Notes under the pieces: generated by a model
What the model saw: the letters and a program-made list of their open reading frames with translations, nothing else
Told to the model about the DNA's origin: nothing
Database searches by the model: none
Program-made: the position numbers and the translations under genes
Source: an uncultured Clostridia bacterium
GTDB lineage: Bacteria; Bacillota; Clostridia; TANB77; CAG-508
Length of the DNA: 13,294 nt
Assembly: GCA_948505485.1 (NCBI GenBank)
Contig: CAOPQH010000032.1
Coordinates: 1-13,294 of the forward strand
Direction of reading: 5' to 3'
In this document: one piece after another, positions 1-6,076 of the stretch
How positions within the stretch are numbered: position 1 is the stretch's first letter
Layout of the letters: the number at the start of each line of letters is the position of its first letter

Positions 1-86
1 ATACCATTTTCCTCTTGTCAACACTTTTTTAAAATATTTTTTACTTTTTATTTTTAGTTGTGTTTTTTGGTAAGGAACTAAACATA

Positions 87-115
87 ATCTTACCACCGTC
101 AATTCATTTTGTCAA
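87..115 (-). promoter_or_regulatory. Possible promoter reading out of the left edge of the window
   Basis: On the minus strand there is a perfect -35 hexamer TTGACA (110-115), a 17-base spacer, and a -10-like TAAGAT (87-92) preceded by TGG, which fits an extended -10 (TGn). It lies after the stop of the 586-residue membrane protein and points to a gene beyond the left edge. A second TTGACA lies at 15-20, but its -10 would fall outside the window. The rest of bases 1-165 shows no gene. The call rests only on consensus matching in AT-rich DNA. Confidence 0.35.
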
Positions 116-165
116 TAAAAAAATGATAAAAATTCGAAGTAAATTTTTACCATTTTTATTATTTG

Positions 166-1926
166 TTATTCTTTAATAATCTTTGTTAATACAATAGTAT
201 TAATTAATCCAGTTGTATTATCATATTTCATTTCTACTTTGTAGCTTTCTCCATCTGATATAACTTTTGATATTCTCTCTGCTAGTTCACTATTTTGTTT
301 TCCTTTTTCTATTTTGATGTTAAGTACATTTTTATTTACTACTTCAATTCCTCCTAAGTTTCCTGATATTGCATTAATCATCTCTTTTACAGTATCATTT
401 GTTACTTCATCTCCCGCATAAATTTCTATTTGTGAATTAAATCTATTTCTTTGTAATTCAGTTACTGAATTTTCACTTTCATTAGAAATATTGTTAGTAT
501 TTTGCGAATTGCTAGATAACATAGGTATCTGTTGTGCTACTTTAGAAGCAATATTTACCATACTTGGATTTAACTTTTCTTTAATAATTCCTATCAATCG
601 TTGTATTTTATCTTGTTCTAAGTCGTTTAAAACAATATTGTTATTCTCATTTAAATTGTCAATTTCTTGATTATCTTTTATATTTATTATATTTTTGTAT
701 TGTAAATTTATTTCATTATTAAATGATACAGATGCTTCTTTATTTATTGTATTATCTACCTTACTGTTATTAATACTAAAATTTATATTTTGTGACAAAT
801 CGTTTTCTTCTTTTGTAATTCCTATATTAATTTGAATATTATTATTGCTTGTATTTTTTGATATTTCTATTTTTTTATTGTTTTCTTCTTCAGAAATTTC
901 TGTGTTTTGTATTATAATTTTTTCTGTTTCTTCGTTAGTTATTCTATCAATTATTGTTCTTCTACTTTCATCTTCTATAGTTGTTCTTACTAAATTACCT
1001 TTATATTGATATACTGTAATTGATGTTTCCTCTGTCCCTATGTTATTGTCCTTTATTTTTTTTATTTCAGTTTCTAATAAATCTATTATGTATTGCTTTA
1101 TATTTATTGTACTTGTTCCTAAATTAGATATACTATTTTGTAATATTTCAAGTTTATTTAATATGATATCATCTTCTAATATTGTTTCTAATATATTGAT
1201 TATTATATTATTATATTCTTCTTTTGTTATAGTAATTTTATATGCATTTGTATTCATAGATACATTATCTACAGTTATCAGTGCATTTTTTTGTTTACTA
1301 TATTTTTCTGATGATATGTTATTTAATATGATGTTTATATACTTAGAAGTCAATTCATCTTTTTCTTCATCAGTAAGTTGTATGTTTTTAAATAAGTCAT
1401 TTTGTAATTGTATTGAATCTGGCACATTTTGTAATTGTTCTTCTGTCATTCCAATTTTTAGTAGCAATTCTTTTAAGTTTTCATTTCTAATAGATATATA
1501 TTGTTTAAATAAATCTGAAAATTTTATACCATATAAATCATTTTGTTTTAAATACTCTAATTGGATTAACTTTTCTTCGCCACTTTTTAACTGTATATTG
1601 TTATACTCTATATCATTTGTATTATCCTTTTTTCCATCTATTATAATAGAAAGGTTTCCTTCTGTTTGTGAATTTGATAATGTTATATTTGATGAAGTTT
1701 CATAATTGCTTGTCTCTAAAATATTATTATACGAATTAAATTCTTCAAAATTCGTTAAAGCTGATATACTGCTAAAATTCTGTGTGAAATATTTTTTAAA
1801 TAATGTATCATTAGACTTCATAAAATCTGTTTTTAAAAACATCATTAAAAATACCAACACTAATATTAATACCAAAAACACTGGTATTAATACCATTAAC
1901 AAAATTCTTTGTTTTCGTGGTAACAT
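166..1926 (-). CDS. Unrecognised Asn-rich protein with one N-terminal membrane anchor (586 aa)
   Basis: I do not recognise a family. The protein begins with a basic stretch (LPRKQR) followed by one long hydrophobic segment at about residues 8-31. That predicts an uncleaved signal anchor, with the remaining ~550 residues outside the cell. The exterior part is rich in Asn, Ile, Glu, Ser and Thr, has no cysteine, and has no visible enzyme motif. It alternates acidic helices (about 125-200) with strand-like NxNIxI stretches (about 310-430). The C-terminal ~94 residues, from RNRFNSQIEIYAGDE on, look like a separate compact alpha/beta domain. The start is set at the ATG at 1924-1926 because AAAGGAGG lies 7 bases upstream; an in-frame ATG at 1945-1947 would place that ribosome binding site inside the gene. 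It sits behind rlmB but has its own promoter. A cell-surface structural or binding role is a guess from topology only. Confidence 0.8.
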   Translation of the reverse strand: MLPRKQRILLMVLIPVFLVLILVLVFLMMFLKTDFMKSNDTLFKKYFTQNFSSISALTNFEEFNSYNNILETSNYETSSNITLSNSQTEGNLSIIIDGKKDNTNDIEYNNIQLKSGEEKLIQLEYLKQNDLYGIKFSDLFKQYISIRNENLKELLLKIGMTEEQLQNVPDSIQLQNDLFKNIQLTDEEKDELTSKYINIILNNISSEKYSKQKNALITVDNVSMNTNAYKITITKEEYNNIIINILETILEDDIILNKLEILQNSISNLGTSTINIKQYIIDLLETEIKKIKDNNIGTEETSITVYQYKGNLVRTTIEDESRRTIIDRITNEETEKIIIQNTEISEEENNKKIEISKNTSNNNIQINIGITKEENDLSQNINFSINNSKVDNTINKEASVSFNNEINLQYKNIINIKDNQEIDNLNENNNIVLNDLEQDKIQRLIGIIKEKLNPSMVNIASKVAQQIPMLSSNSQNTNNISNESENSVTELQRNRFNSQIEIYAGDEVTNDTVKEMINAISGNLGGIEVVNKNVLNIKIEKGKQNSELAERISKVISDGESYKVEMKYDNTTGLINTIVLTKIIKE

Positions 1927-1933
1927 ACATATT

Positions 1934-1941
1934 CCTCCTTT
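1934..1941 (-). promoter_or_regulatory. Ribosome binding site that fixes the start of the membrane-anchored protein
   Basis: AAAGGAGG on the minus strand, 7 bases before the ATG at 1924-1926. It decides against the upstream in-frame ATG at 1945-1947, which has no usable Shine-Dalgarno sequence. Confidence 0.8.
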
Positions 1942-1951
1942 GTACATATAT

Positions 1952-1980
1952 ATTATATATTTTATAATTTCTTAAATCAA
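1952..1980 (-). promoter_or_regulatory. Promoter for the membrane-anchored protein
   Basis: On the minus strand, TTGATT (1975-1980, four of six bases of TTGACA), a 17-base spacer and a perfect TATAAT (1952-1957). The -35 begins three bases after the rlmB stop codon. The expected transcription start near 1945 gives a leader of about 19 bases carrying the ribosome binding site. No terminator separates rlmB from this promoter, so readthrough from lepA-rlmB is also possible. Confidence 0.55.
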
Positions 1981-1982
1981 TA

Positions 1983-2855
1983 TTATTTTGTTATTTTTTG
2001 TTTTACTGATTCGTATATTATGATTCCTGCAGATACTGCTGCATTTAATGATGCTATTTTTCCCTTCAAAGGTATTTTTACTATAAAATCACAATTTTCT
2101 TTAACCAATCTGCTCATTCCAAATCCTTCACTACCTATAACTATACCAAGTGGTCCTTTTAAATCTTGTTCATAATAATATTTATCTGTATTCATATCTG
2201 TTCCACATATCCATAAACCATTATCTTTTAAATATTTAATTGTATCATTTATATTATTAACTCTAGCAATATTCATATGTTCTACTGCTCCAGCAGACAC
2301 TTTGTTAACTGTACTATTTACTGACGCAGATCTTCTTTTTGGAATTATTATACCATGCACTCCTGCTGTTTCTGCTGTTCTTATGATTGATCCTAAATTA
2401 TGAGGATCTTCTATTCCATCTAATATTAAAACAAATGCATCTTCTTGTTTATTTTTTGCATATTGTAATATATCTTCAACTTCGCAATATTCATAAGGAG
2501 GAACTATAGCTATTACACCTTGGCAATTTTGAGTTTGAGACATTTCTTCAATCTTTCTTCTTTCTTTTTCTACTATTATAATTTTATTTTCTTTTGCTTT
2601 TGCTATTATTTTATTGATTGATCCATGCTTTTCTCCCTTTGTAATAAATATCTTGTTTATATCTTTTCCACTCTCTAATAGCTCTAATACTGAATTTCTT
2701 CCTTCTATTTGGTCATCAAATATTTTTTCCTCTTTTTGATAATCTTTTTCTTTACTGTTGTTTCGCCTATCTAATACTCCTCTTCTATCTACAACTCCTC
2801 TATTGTCTTTTCTTCTATGTTTTTTCCTTCTATCATCAGTTCTTCTATCTTTCAT
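1983..2855 (-). CDS. rlmB: 23S rRNA (guanosine-2'-O-)-methyltransferase RlmB, TrmH/SpoU family, with Arg-rich N-terminal extension
   Basis: A SAM-dependent 2'-O-methyltransferase of the SPOUT class. The family member RlmB modifies G2251 in the peptidyl-transferase P loop of 23S rRNA. Visible parts: a substrate-binding domain starting at IEGRNSVLEL (about residue 50), then the trefoil-knot motifs, motif 1 DPHNLGSIIRTAETAG (catalytic-type Asn153 and Arg159), motif 2 IVIGSEGFGMS (about 238-248) and motif 3 SLNAAVSAG (about 269-277). The catalytic domain is complete. The 290 residues exceed the usual ~245 because residues 1-49 form an unusual tail with repeated DRR units. The start is set at the ATG at 2853-2855, six bases after AAGGAG; the longer frame (from 2879) would overlap lepA and lacks a ribosome binding site. 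It lies 13 bases after lepA and is likely co-transcribed with it. A different TrmH-family target is possible; RlmB is the best fit. Confidence 0.88.
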   Translation of the reverse strand: MKDRRTDDRRKKHRRKDNRGVVDRRGVLDRRNNSKEKDYQKEEKIFDDQIEGRNSVLELLESGKDINKIFITKGEKHGSINKIIAKAKENKIIIVEKERRKIEEMSQTQNCQGVIAIVPPYEYCEVEDILQYAKNKQEDAFVLILDGIEDPHNLGSIIRTAETAGVHGIIIPKRRSASVNSTVNKVSAGAVEHMNIARVNNINDTIKYLKDNGLWICGTDMNTDKYYYEQDLKGPLGIVIGSEGFGMSRLVKENCDFIVKIPLKGKIASLNAAVSAGIIIYESVKQKITK

Positions 2856-2861
2856 ATTTCT

Positions 2862-2867
2862 CTCCTT
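2862..2867 (-). promoter_or_regulatory. Ribosome binding site that fixes the rlmB start
   Basis: AAGGAG on the minus strand lies six bases before the ATG at 2853-2855, in the short gap after (and touching) the end of lepA. It supports a start eight codons inside the longest frame, so lepA and rlmB do not overlap. Confidence 0.8.
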
Positions 2868-2868
2868 G

Positions 2869-4680
2869 TTATTCATCATCTAATTTTAATACTGATAAAA
2901 ATGCTTCTTGTGGCATTTCTACATTGCCTATTTCTCGCATTCTTTTTTTACCTCTTTTTTGCTTTTCTAGCAATTTTTTCTTTCTTGTTATATCTCCACC
3001 ATAGCATTTTGCAAGTACATCTTTTCTCATAGCTGATATTGTTTCTCTTGCTATAATTTGTCCACCTATTACTGCTTGTAAAGGAATAGTAAATAATTGC
3101 CTTGGTATTACAGTTTTTAATTTCTCTACCATTTTCTTTCCTCTACTATATGCATTATCTTTATGTACAATAAATGAAAGAGCATCAACAGCTTCTCCAT
3201 TTACATGAATATCTAATTTGACTAAATTTGATTTTACATATTCTTTAAATTCATAATCAAACGATGCATAGCCTTTTGTTTTTGATTTAAGATTGTCGAA
3301 AAAATCATATATAATTTCATTTAATGGCATGTCATATATTAATGTAACTCTGTTTTCATCTAAATATTTCATATCAACATATATGCCTCTTCTATTTTGG
3401 CATATTTCCATTATATTCCCTACATATTCTTTTGGAGTTAATATTTGTGCTGTTACAAAAGGTTCTTCTATATATGATATTTCTTGTGGTGTTGGCAAAT
3501 CTGTTGGATTATATATATCTAAAACTTCTCCTGTAGTTTTGTGTACTTTATATATAACTGATGGAGCTGTAGTTATTAATCCTAAATCAAATTCCCTATC
3601 TAATCTTTCTTGTATTATTTCTAAATGTAACAACCCTAAAAAACCACATCTAAAGCCAAAACCTAATGCTGCTGATGTCTCCGCTTCATATTCTAAAGCA
3701 GCATCATTCAGTTTTAATTTTTCTAATGCTATTTTTAAATTTTCATATTCGCTACCGTCCATTGGGTATAAACCACAATACACCATTGGCGTTACTTTTT
3801 TATAACCTGCTAGCGCCTCATCAGCGGGATTATCTTCTAATGTTATTGTATCTCCAACATGTATATCTGACAAATTTTTTATACTTGCTGCTATATATCC
3901 AACTTCTCCTGCAGATATTTCTTCTGCCTGCATATATGATCCCGGAACAAAATATCCAACTTCTGTAACTACAAACTTTTTATTTGTAGCCATCAATTTT
4001 ATCTCATCACCAATTTTAACTTTACCATCTACAACTCTTACATAAGCAATAGCTCCTTTATAATTATCATAGTATGAATCAAATATTAAGCACTTTGTTT
4101 TAGCATCTTCATCTCCTTTTGGTGCTGGTAAATCTGTAACAATTCTTTCTAAAACTTCATTAACATTTAATCCAGATTTAGCTGATATACAAGGGCTATC
4201 TTCTGCAGGTATTCCTATTATATCTTCTATTTCTTTTTTTACTTCATCTGGTCTTGCATTTGGTAAATCTATTTTATTTATTACTGGCAATATTTCTAAA
4301 TTGTTATCAATAGCTAAATAAACATTTGCTAATGTTTGTGCTTCTACTCCCTGACTTGAATCTACAACTAAAATTGCACCATCACATGCTGCTAAACTCC
4401 TTGATACTTCGTAATTAAAATCCACATGACCTGGTGTATCTATTAAATTTAGTGTATATTCATTTCCATCTTTTGCTTTATACTTCATCCTAACAGCTTG
4501 AGACTTTATAGTAATTCCTCTCTCTTTTTCTATATCCATATTATCTAATACTTGAGATTCCATTTCTCTTTTAGACAAAACTCCTGTCATTTCTATAAGC
4601 CTATCAGCTAAAGTAGATTTTCCATGATCTATATGTGCTACTATACTAAAATTTCTTATATATTTTTGTCTTTCTTCCAT
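2869..4680 (-). CDS. lepA: Elongation factor 4 (LepA), ribosome-associated translational GTPase
   Basis: LepA/EF4 binds the ribosome with GTP and is associated with back-translocation, ribosome biogenesis and translation under ionic stress. At 603 residues it has normal family length. All GTPase motifs are present: G1 AHIDHGKST (15-23), G2 RGITI (54-58), G3 DTPGH (81-85), G4 NKID (135-138) and G5 SAK (166-168). Domain II follows, then the EF-G-like domain III (GFGFRCGFLGLLHLEI) and domain V. The C-terminal domain unique to LepA ends in KRGKKRMREIGNVEMPQEAF, and domain IV of EF-G is absent as expected. The ATG has GGAGG five bases upstream. It is the first gene of a probable lepA-rlmB transcript driven from the promoter at 4709-4737. 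Nothing in the protein is unusual. Confidence 0.97.
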   Translation of the reverse strand: MEERQKYIRNFSIVAHIDHGKSTLADRLIEMTGVLSKREMESQVLDNMDIEKERGITIKSQAVRMKYKAKDGNEYTLNLIDTPGHVDFNYEVSRSLAACDGAILVVDSSQGVEAQTLANVYLAIDNNLEILPVINKIDLPNARPDEVKKEIEDIIGIPAEDSPCISAKSGLNVNEVLERIVTDLPAPKGDEDAKTKCLIFDSYYDNYKGAIAYVRVVDGKVKIGDEIKLMATNKKFVVTEVGYFVPGSYMQAEEISAGEVGYIAASIKNLSDIHVGDTITLEDNPADEALAGYKKVTPMVYCGLYPMDGSEYENLKIALEKLKLNDAALEYEAETSAALGFGFRCGFLGLLHLEIIQERLDREFDLGLITTAPSVIYKVHKTTGEVLDIYNPTDLPTPQEISYIEEPFVTAQILTPKEYVGNIMEICQNRRGIYVDMKYLDENRVTLIYDMPLNEIIYDFFDNLKSKTKGYASFDYEFKEYVKSNLVKLDIHVNGEAVDALSFIVHKDNAYSRGKKMVEKLKTVIPRQLFTIPLQAVIGGQIIARETISAMRKDVLAKCYGGDITRKKKLLEKQKRGKKRMREIGNVEMPQEAFLSVLKLDDE

Positions 4681-4708
4681 AGTTCCTCCGATTTAATTTT
4701 ATATGCAT

Positions 4709-4737
4709 ATTTTAGCATATAAATTTGAAAAAATCTA
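4709..4737 (-). promoter_or_regulatory. Promoter for lepA-rlmB
   Basis: On the minus strand, an extended -10 TGC-TAAAAT (hexamer at 4709-4714), a 17-base spacer, and a weak -35 TAGATT (4732-4737, three of six). The polC promoter has the same style: a weak TAGAnT -35 with a TGn-extended -10. It lies about 30 bases before the lepA start codon. Confidence 0.5.
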
Positions 4738-4772
4738 TAGTTTATTTATAAATGTAAAATTATAAGCTATTA

Positions 4773-4982
4773 TGTATATCAGTTTTAATTTTGTAGAGTA
4801 GTCACGTGTGTCAATAGCACTTTTCAAAAATATAGAATAGCCACGCGTGTGTATAGCACTTTTCGTTTGAGCCTGCGAAAACGAAAATGTCCTATACACA
4901 GGTAGCTTGGCGGATAATTTTAAATCACACTATTGACAGGTAGCTTGGCGGTTATAAATAATGCATTACTATATTCACAGGC
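4773..4982 (+). repeat. Nested inverted-repeat element, about 39-base period, foldable as one long hairpin
   Basis: The 315 bases between the rhodanese gene and lepA hold no gene. Most of them form an ordered repeat. Left arm: R1 (4794-4824) and R2 (4833-4863) are direct repeats identical at 26 of 31 positions. Right arm: S1 (4892-4913) and S2 (4930-4951) are direct repeats identical at 20 of 22. R2 pairs with S1 and R1 with S2, each by a 9-bp block (TGTnnATAG with CTATnnACA) plus a 4-bp block (GYCA with TGGC) across an internal loop. The centre is a hairpin of TTTTCGTTT (4860-4868) and AAACGAAAA (4879-4887). Degenerate outer copies appear at 4773-4786 and 4969-4982, keeping the spacing. A U-G pair in R1:S2 favours the plus strand if this is an RNA. 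No T-tract marks it as a normal terminator. Nature unknown: structured RNA, palindromic mobile repeat, or protein-binding site. Confidence 0.75.
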
Positions 4983-4995
4983 ATATAAACGATTA

Positions 4996-5331
4996 CTAAA
5001 TTCTATCCAATCCCCCATACAAATTATAAACATCCTGAAAATTATTTTCTTTTAAAAATTTACACACTTTCCTACTTCTACTTCCACTTCTACAATAAAC
5101 AACTACAGTAGAATCTTTATATTGTTCTATTTCATTTATTCTTGATTTACACTCATAATCTGGAATTAATATTGCTCCATCTAAATGCCCCTCTGCATAT
5201 TCTTGAGGGCTTCGCACATCTAGCAAAACTGCTCCTTTATTCGCCTTCTCTTTTAATTCATTAAAAAATATATCTCCTTCTTCTATTTGTCTATAAGTGT
5301 TTTTCATTAATTTTCTTAGTATTTTTAACAT
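4996..5331 (-). CDS. Single-domain rhodanese-like sulfurtransferase
   Basis: A small cytoplasmic rhodanese domain of the PspE/GlpE kind, expected to carry sulfur as a persulfide on its active-site cysteine. The fold's landmarks are visible: LLDVRSPQEYAEGHLDGAI (CH2A-type motif), the strand VVVYC, and the active-site loop CRSGSRS with Cys80, followed by VYNLYGGLD. There is no signal peptide; the first residues (LKILRKLMK) are basic and only weakly hydrophobic. The start is placed at the ATG at 5329-5331, eight bases after AAGGAG; a GTG at 5338-5340 overlaps that ribosome binding site and is less likely. At 111 residues it is normal for one domain. The gene stands alone, flanked by a folded leader upstream and nested repeats downstream, so the context gives no sulfur-pathway partner. 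Substrate unknown. Confidence 0.9.
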   Translation of the reverse strand: MLKILRKLMKNTYRQIEEGDIFFNELKEKANKGAVLLDVRSPQEYAEGHLDGAILIPDYECKSRINEIEQYKDSTVVVYCRSGSRSRKVCKFLKENNFQDVYNLYGGLDRI

Positions 5332-5339
5332 TTGTTTCA

Positions 5340-5345
5340 CTCCTT
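5340..5345 (-). promoter_or_regulatory. Ribosome binding site that fixes the rhodanese start
   Basis: AAGGAG on the minus strand, eight bases before the ATG at 5329-5331. The overlapping GTG at 5338-5340 begins within this motif and so cannot use it. A run of six T (minus strand, 5346-5351) lies just upstream. Confidence 0.75.
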
Positions 5346-5355
5346 AAAAAATCGT

Positions 5356-5451
5356 AAGTAAGAATTTACTAAAGTATAACTTATCCGTACGCATTTAAAA
5401 ATGCTACGGCTAAGAAACGTACGCAATAGTAATTGCTACAAATTCTAACTT
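5356..5451 (-). other. Three-stem foldable leader element just upstream of the rhodanese gene
   Basis: An outer stem pairs AAGTAAGAATTT (5356-5367) with AAATTCTAACTT (5440-5451), 11 of 12 positions. It encloses two hairpins. One is CCGTA, bulged C, GCATTT (5385-5396) against AAATGC TACGG (5399-5409), extendable by CTTA/TAAG. The other is GTA, bulged C, GCAAT (5419-5427) against ATTGC TAC (5432-5439). Both hairpins share the plan GTA-(C)-GCA...TGC-TAC, and the second abuts the outer stem exactly. A short competing hairpin (5357-5370) can form instead of the outer stem, and a T6 run follows on the minus strand before the ribosome binding site. The position suits a 5' UTR regulatory RNA for the rhodanese, but it matches no riboswitch I know. 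It could equally be a DNA repeat element. No clear promoter was found for the rhodanese gene. Confidence 0.5.
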
Positions 5452-5471
5452 CCGCCATAATTCTCTTCTAC

Positions 5472-5500
5472 AGAAAGTTATCCCACTGGGATAACTTTCT
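5472..5500. repeat. Perfect 29-base palindrome (14-bp arms)
   Basis: AGAAAGTTATCCCA (5472-5485), one central base, and its exact reverse complement (5487-5500). With one bulge the pairing extends by TTCTA on each side. No T-tract follows on either strand, so it is not a standard terminator. It could be an operator for a dimeric regulator of the rhodanese gene or an RNA hairpin. No known regulator site is recognised. Confidence 0.7.
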
Positions 5501-5508
5501 TAGAATAT

Positions 5509-5549
5509 AAAAAAATACCCTTAATATATTATATTAAGAATATTTTTTT
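5509..5549 (-). terminator. AT-rich hairpin, likely terminator of the polC-DUF1294 transcript
   Basis: The arms are AAAAAAATA-CC-CTTAATATA (5509-5528) and TATATTAAG-AA-TATTTTTTT (5530-5549), pairing except for two internal mismatches and one central base. Either strand gives a stem ending in seven T, so it can act in both directions. It lies about 225 bases after the DUF1294 stop; no better terminator was seen in between. The stem is GC-poor, which limits confidence. Confidence 0.5.
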
Positions 5550-5610
5550 ATGTTATCCATTTTTTTAAACATTATGTTGCCTATTTTATTTGCTTTATAA
5601 TTTAAATAAG

Positions 5611-5691
5611 TTATCCACTTTGATTGTGGAAAATGTGGAAAAGTTTGTGAATAACTACAAATTGTAATATTTCTGTAATATTTTATTCACA
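5611..5691. promoter_or_regulatory. Cluster of DnaA-box-like 9-mers
   Basis: Five matches to the DnaA box (TTATNCACA) lie within 81 bases. They are TTATCCACT at 5611-5619 (plus strand, eight of nine), two abutting TTTTCCACA at 5625-5633 and 5634-5642 (minus, eight of nine each), an exact TTATTCACA at 5646-5654 (minus) and another exact one at 5683-5691 (plus). A weaker TTATTTACA follows at 5721-5729. The rest of 5692-5773 is AT-rich with no gene or other signal. The spacing and mix resemble Bacillota origins or DnaA-titration clusters. However, dnaA is not here and genes on both sides run the same way, which argues against the chromosome origin. DnaA binding is inferred. Confidence 0.5.
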
Positions 5692-5773
5692 TTTAATTTG
5701 TTGATAAATTATTCTTCCAATTATTTACATCTTTTGCTAATTTTTATGTGTACTAATTTAAGGTATTATGTCA

Positions 5774-6058
5774 TCATCTCATAAATGCAATGCATATAGC
5801 TAAAACTATTTCTAGTATTAGTATAGCTGGAAATCCTATAGTAAACTTCGCCTTTTTAGTCTTGTGCCTAAATACATACATTCCAGTTATTGTACCTATA
5901 CTTCCTCCTAAAATAGTTATCCATAATAATGTATTTTCTGGTATTCTCCATGCTCCTCTTTCAGCTTTGTTTTTATCTATTAACATTGCTAAAAAACCTA
6001 TTAAATTTATAATTATTATGTATAAAATTATATTTTTTATTGAAAATATTTCACTCAT
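5774..6058 (-). CDS. DUF1294 family small membrane protein
   Basis: A 94-residue protein of unknown function with three or four hydrophobic segments (about 8-27, 44-62 and 73-92). It carries the DUF1294 signatures in order: NLIGFLAMLIDKNKA (18-32), WRIPE (37-41), GGSIGTITGMYVFRHKTKK (51-69) and KFTIGFP (71-77). The family is defined only by sequence. Some members are fused to a cold-shock domain, but this one is not. The start ATG has AAAGGA about ten bases upstream, inside the 18-base gap after polC, so it is probably co-transcribed with polC. Nothing in the sequence links it to replication, and the pairing may be accidental. Confidence 0.92.
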   Translation of the reverse strand: MSEIFSIKNIILYIIIINLIGFLAMLIDKNKAERGAWRIPENTLLWITILGGSIGTITGMYVFRHKTKKAKFTIGFPAILILEIVLAICIAFMR

Positions 6059-6076
6059 AATTAATCATTCCTTTAC

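Noticed and set aside
69..94. GGTAAG / CTTACC inverted repeat as a terminator of the leftmost gene
   Set aside because: The stem is only 6 bp with a 14-base loop, and on the minus strand it is followed by A rather than T. It overlaps the better promoter-like sequence.
1040..1705. Plus-strand open frame of 221 codons
   Set aside because: It lies wholly antisense to the 586-residue protein, has no ribosome binding site, and its Ser/Phe/Ile-rich product is what the complement of Asn/Lys/Glu-rich codons gives.
2856..2879. lepA and rlmB overlapping by 11 bases through an upstream rlmB ATG
   Set aside because: No ribosome binding site precedes that ATG, while AAGGAG lies six bases before the ATG at 2853-2855.
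4794..4951. CRISPR array
   Set aside because: Only two copies per side, in opposite orientation on the two sides, with no uniform repeat-spacer pattern and no cas genes.
4794..4951. Integron attC site or ordinary terminator for the rhodanese gene
   Set aside because: The conserved attC R-box and core triplet pattern is not seen, and neither strand has a T-tract after the hairpin.
5356..5451. A known riboswitch, T-box or tmRNA/SRP RNA
   Set aside because: No T-box AGGGTGGNACCGCG, SRP GGAAGGAAGCAGCC-like core or other known conserved core is visible.
5611..5773. Chromosomal origin (oriC)
   Set aside because: The boxes and AT-richness fit, but dnaA, dnaN or rpmH are absent and genes on both sides are co-directional. 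Kept only as a DnaA-box cluster.
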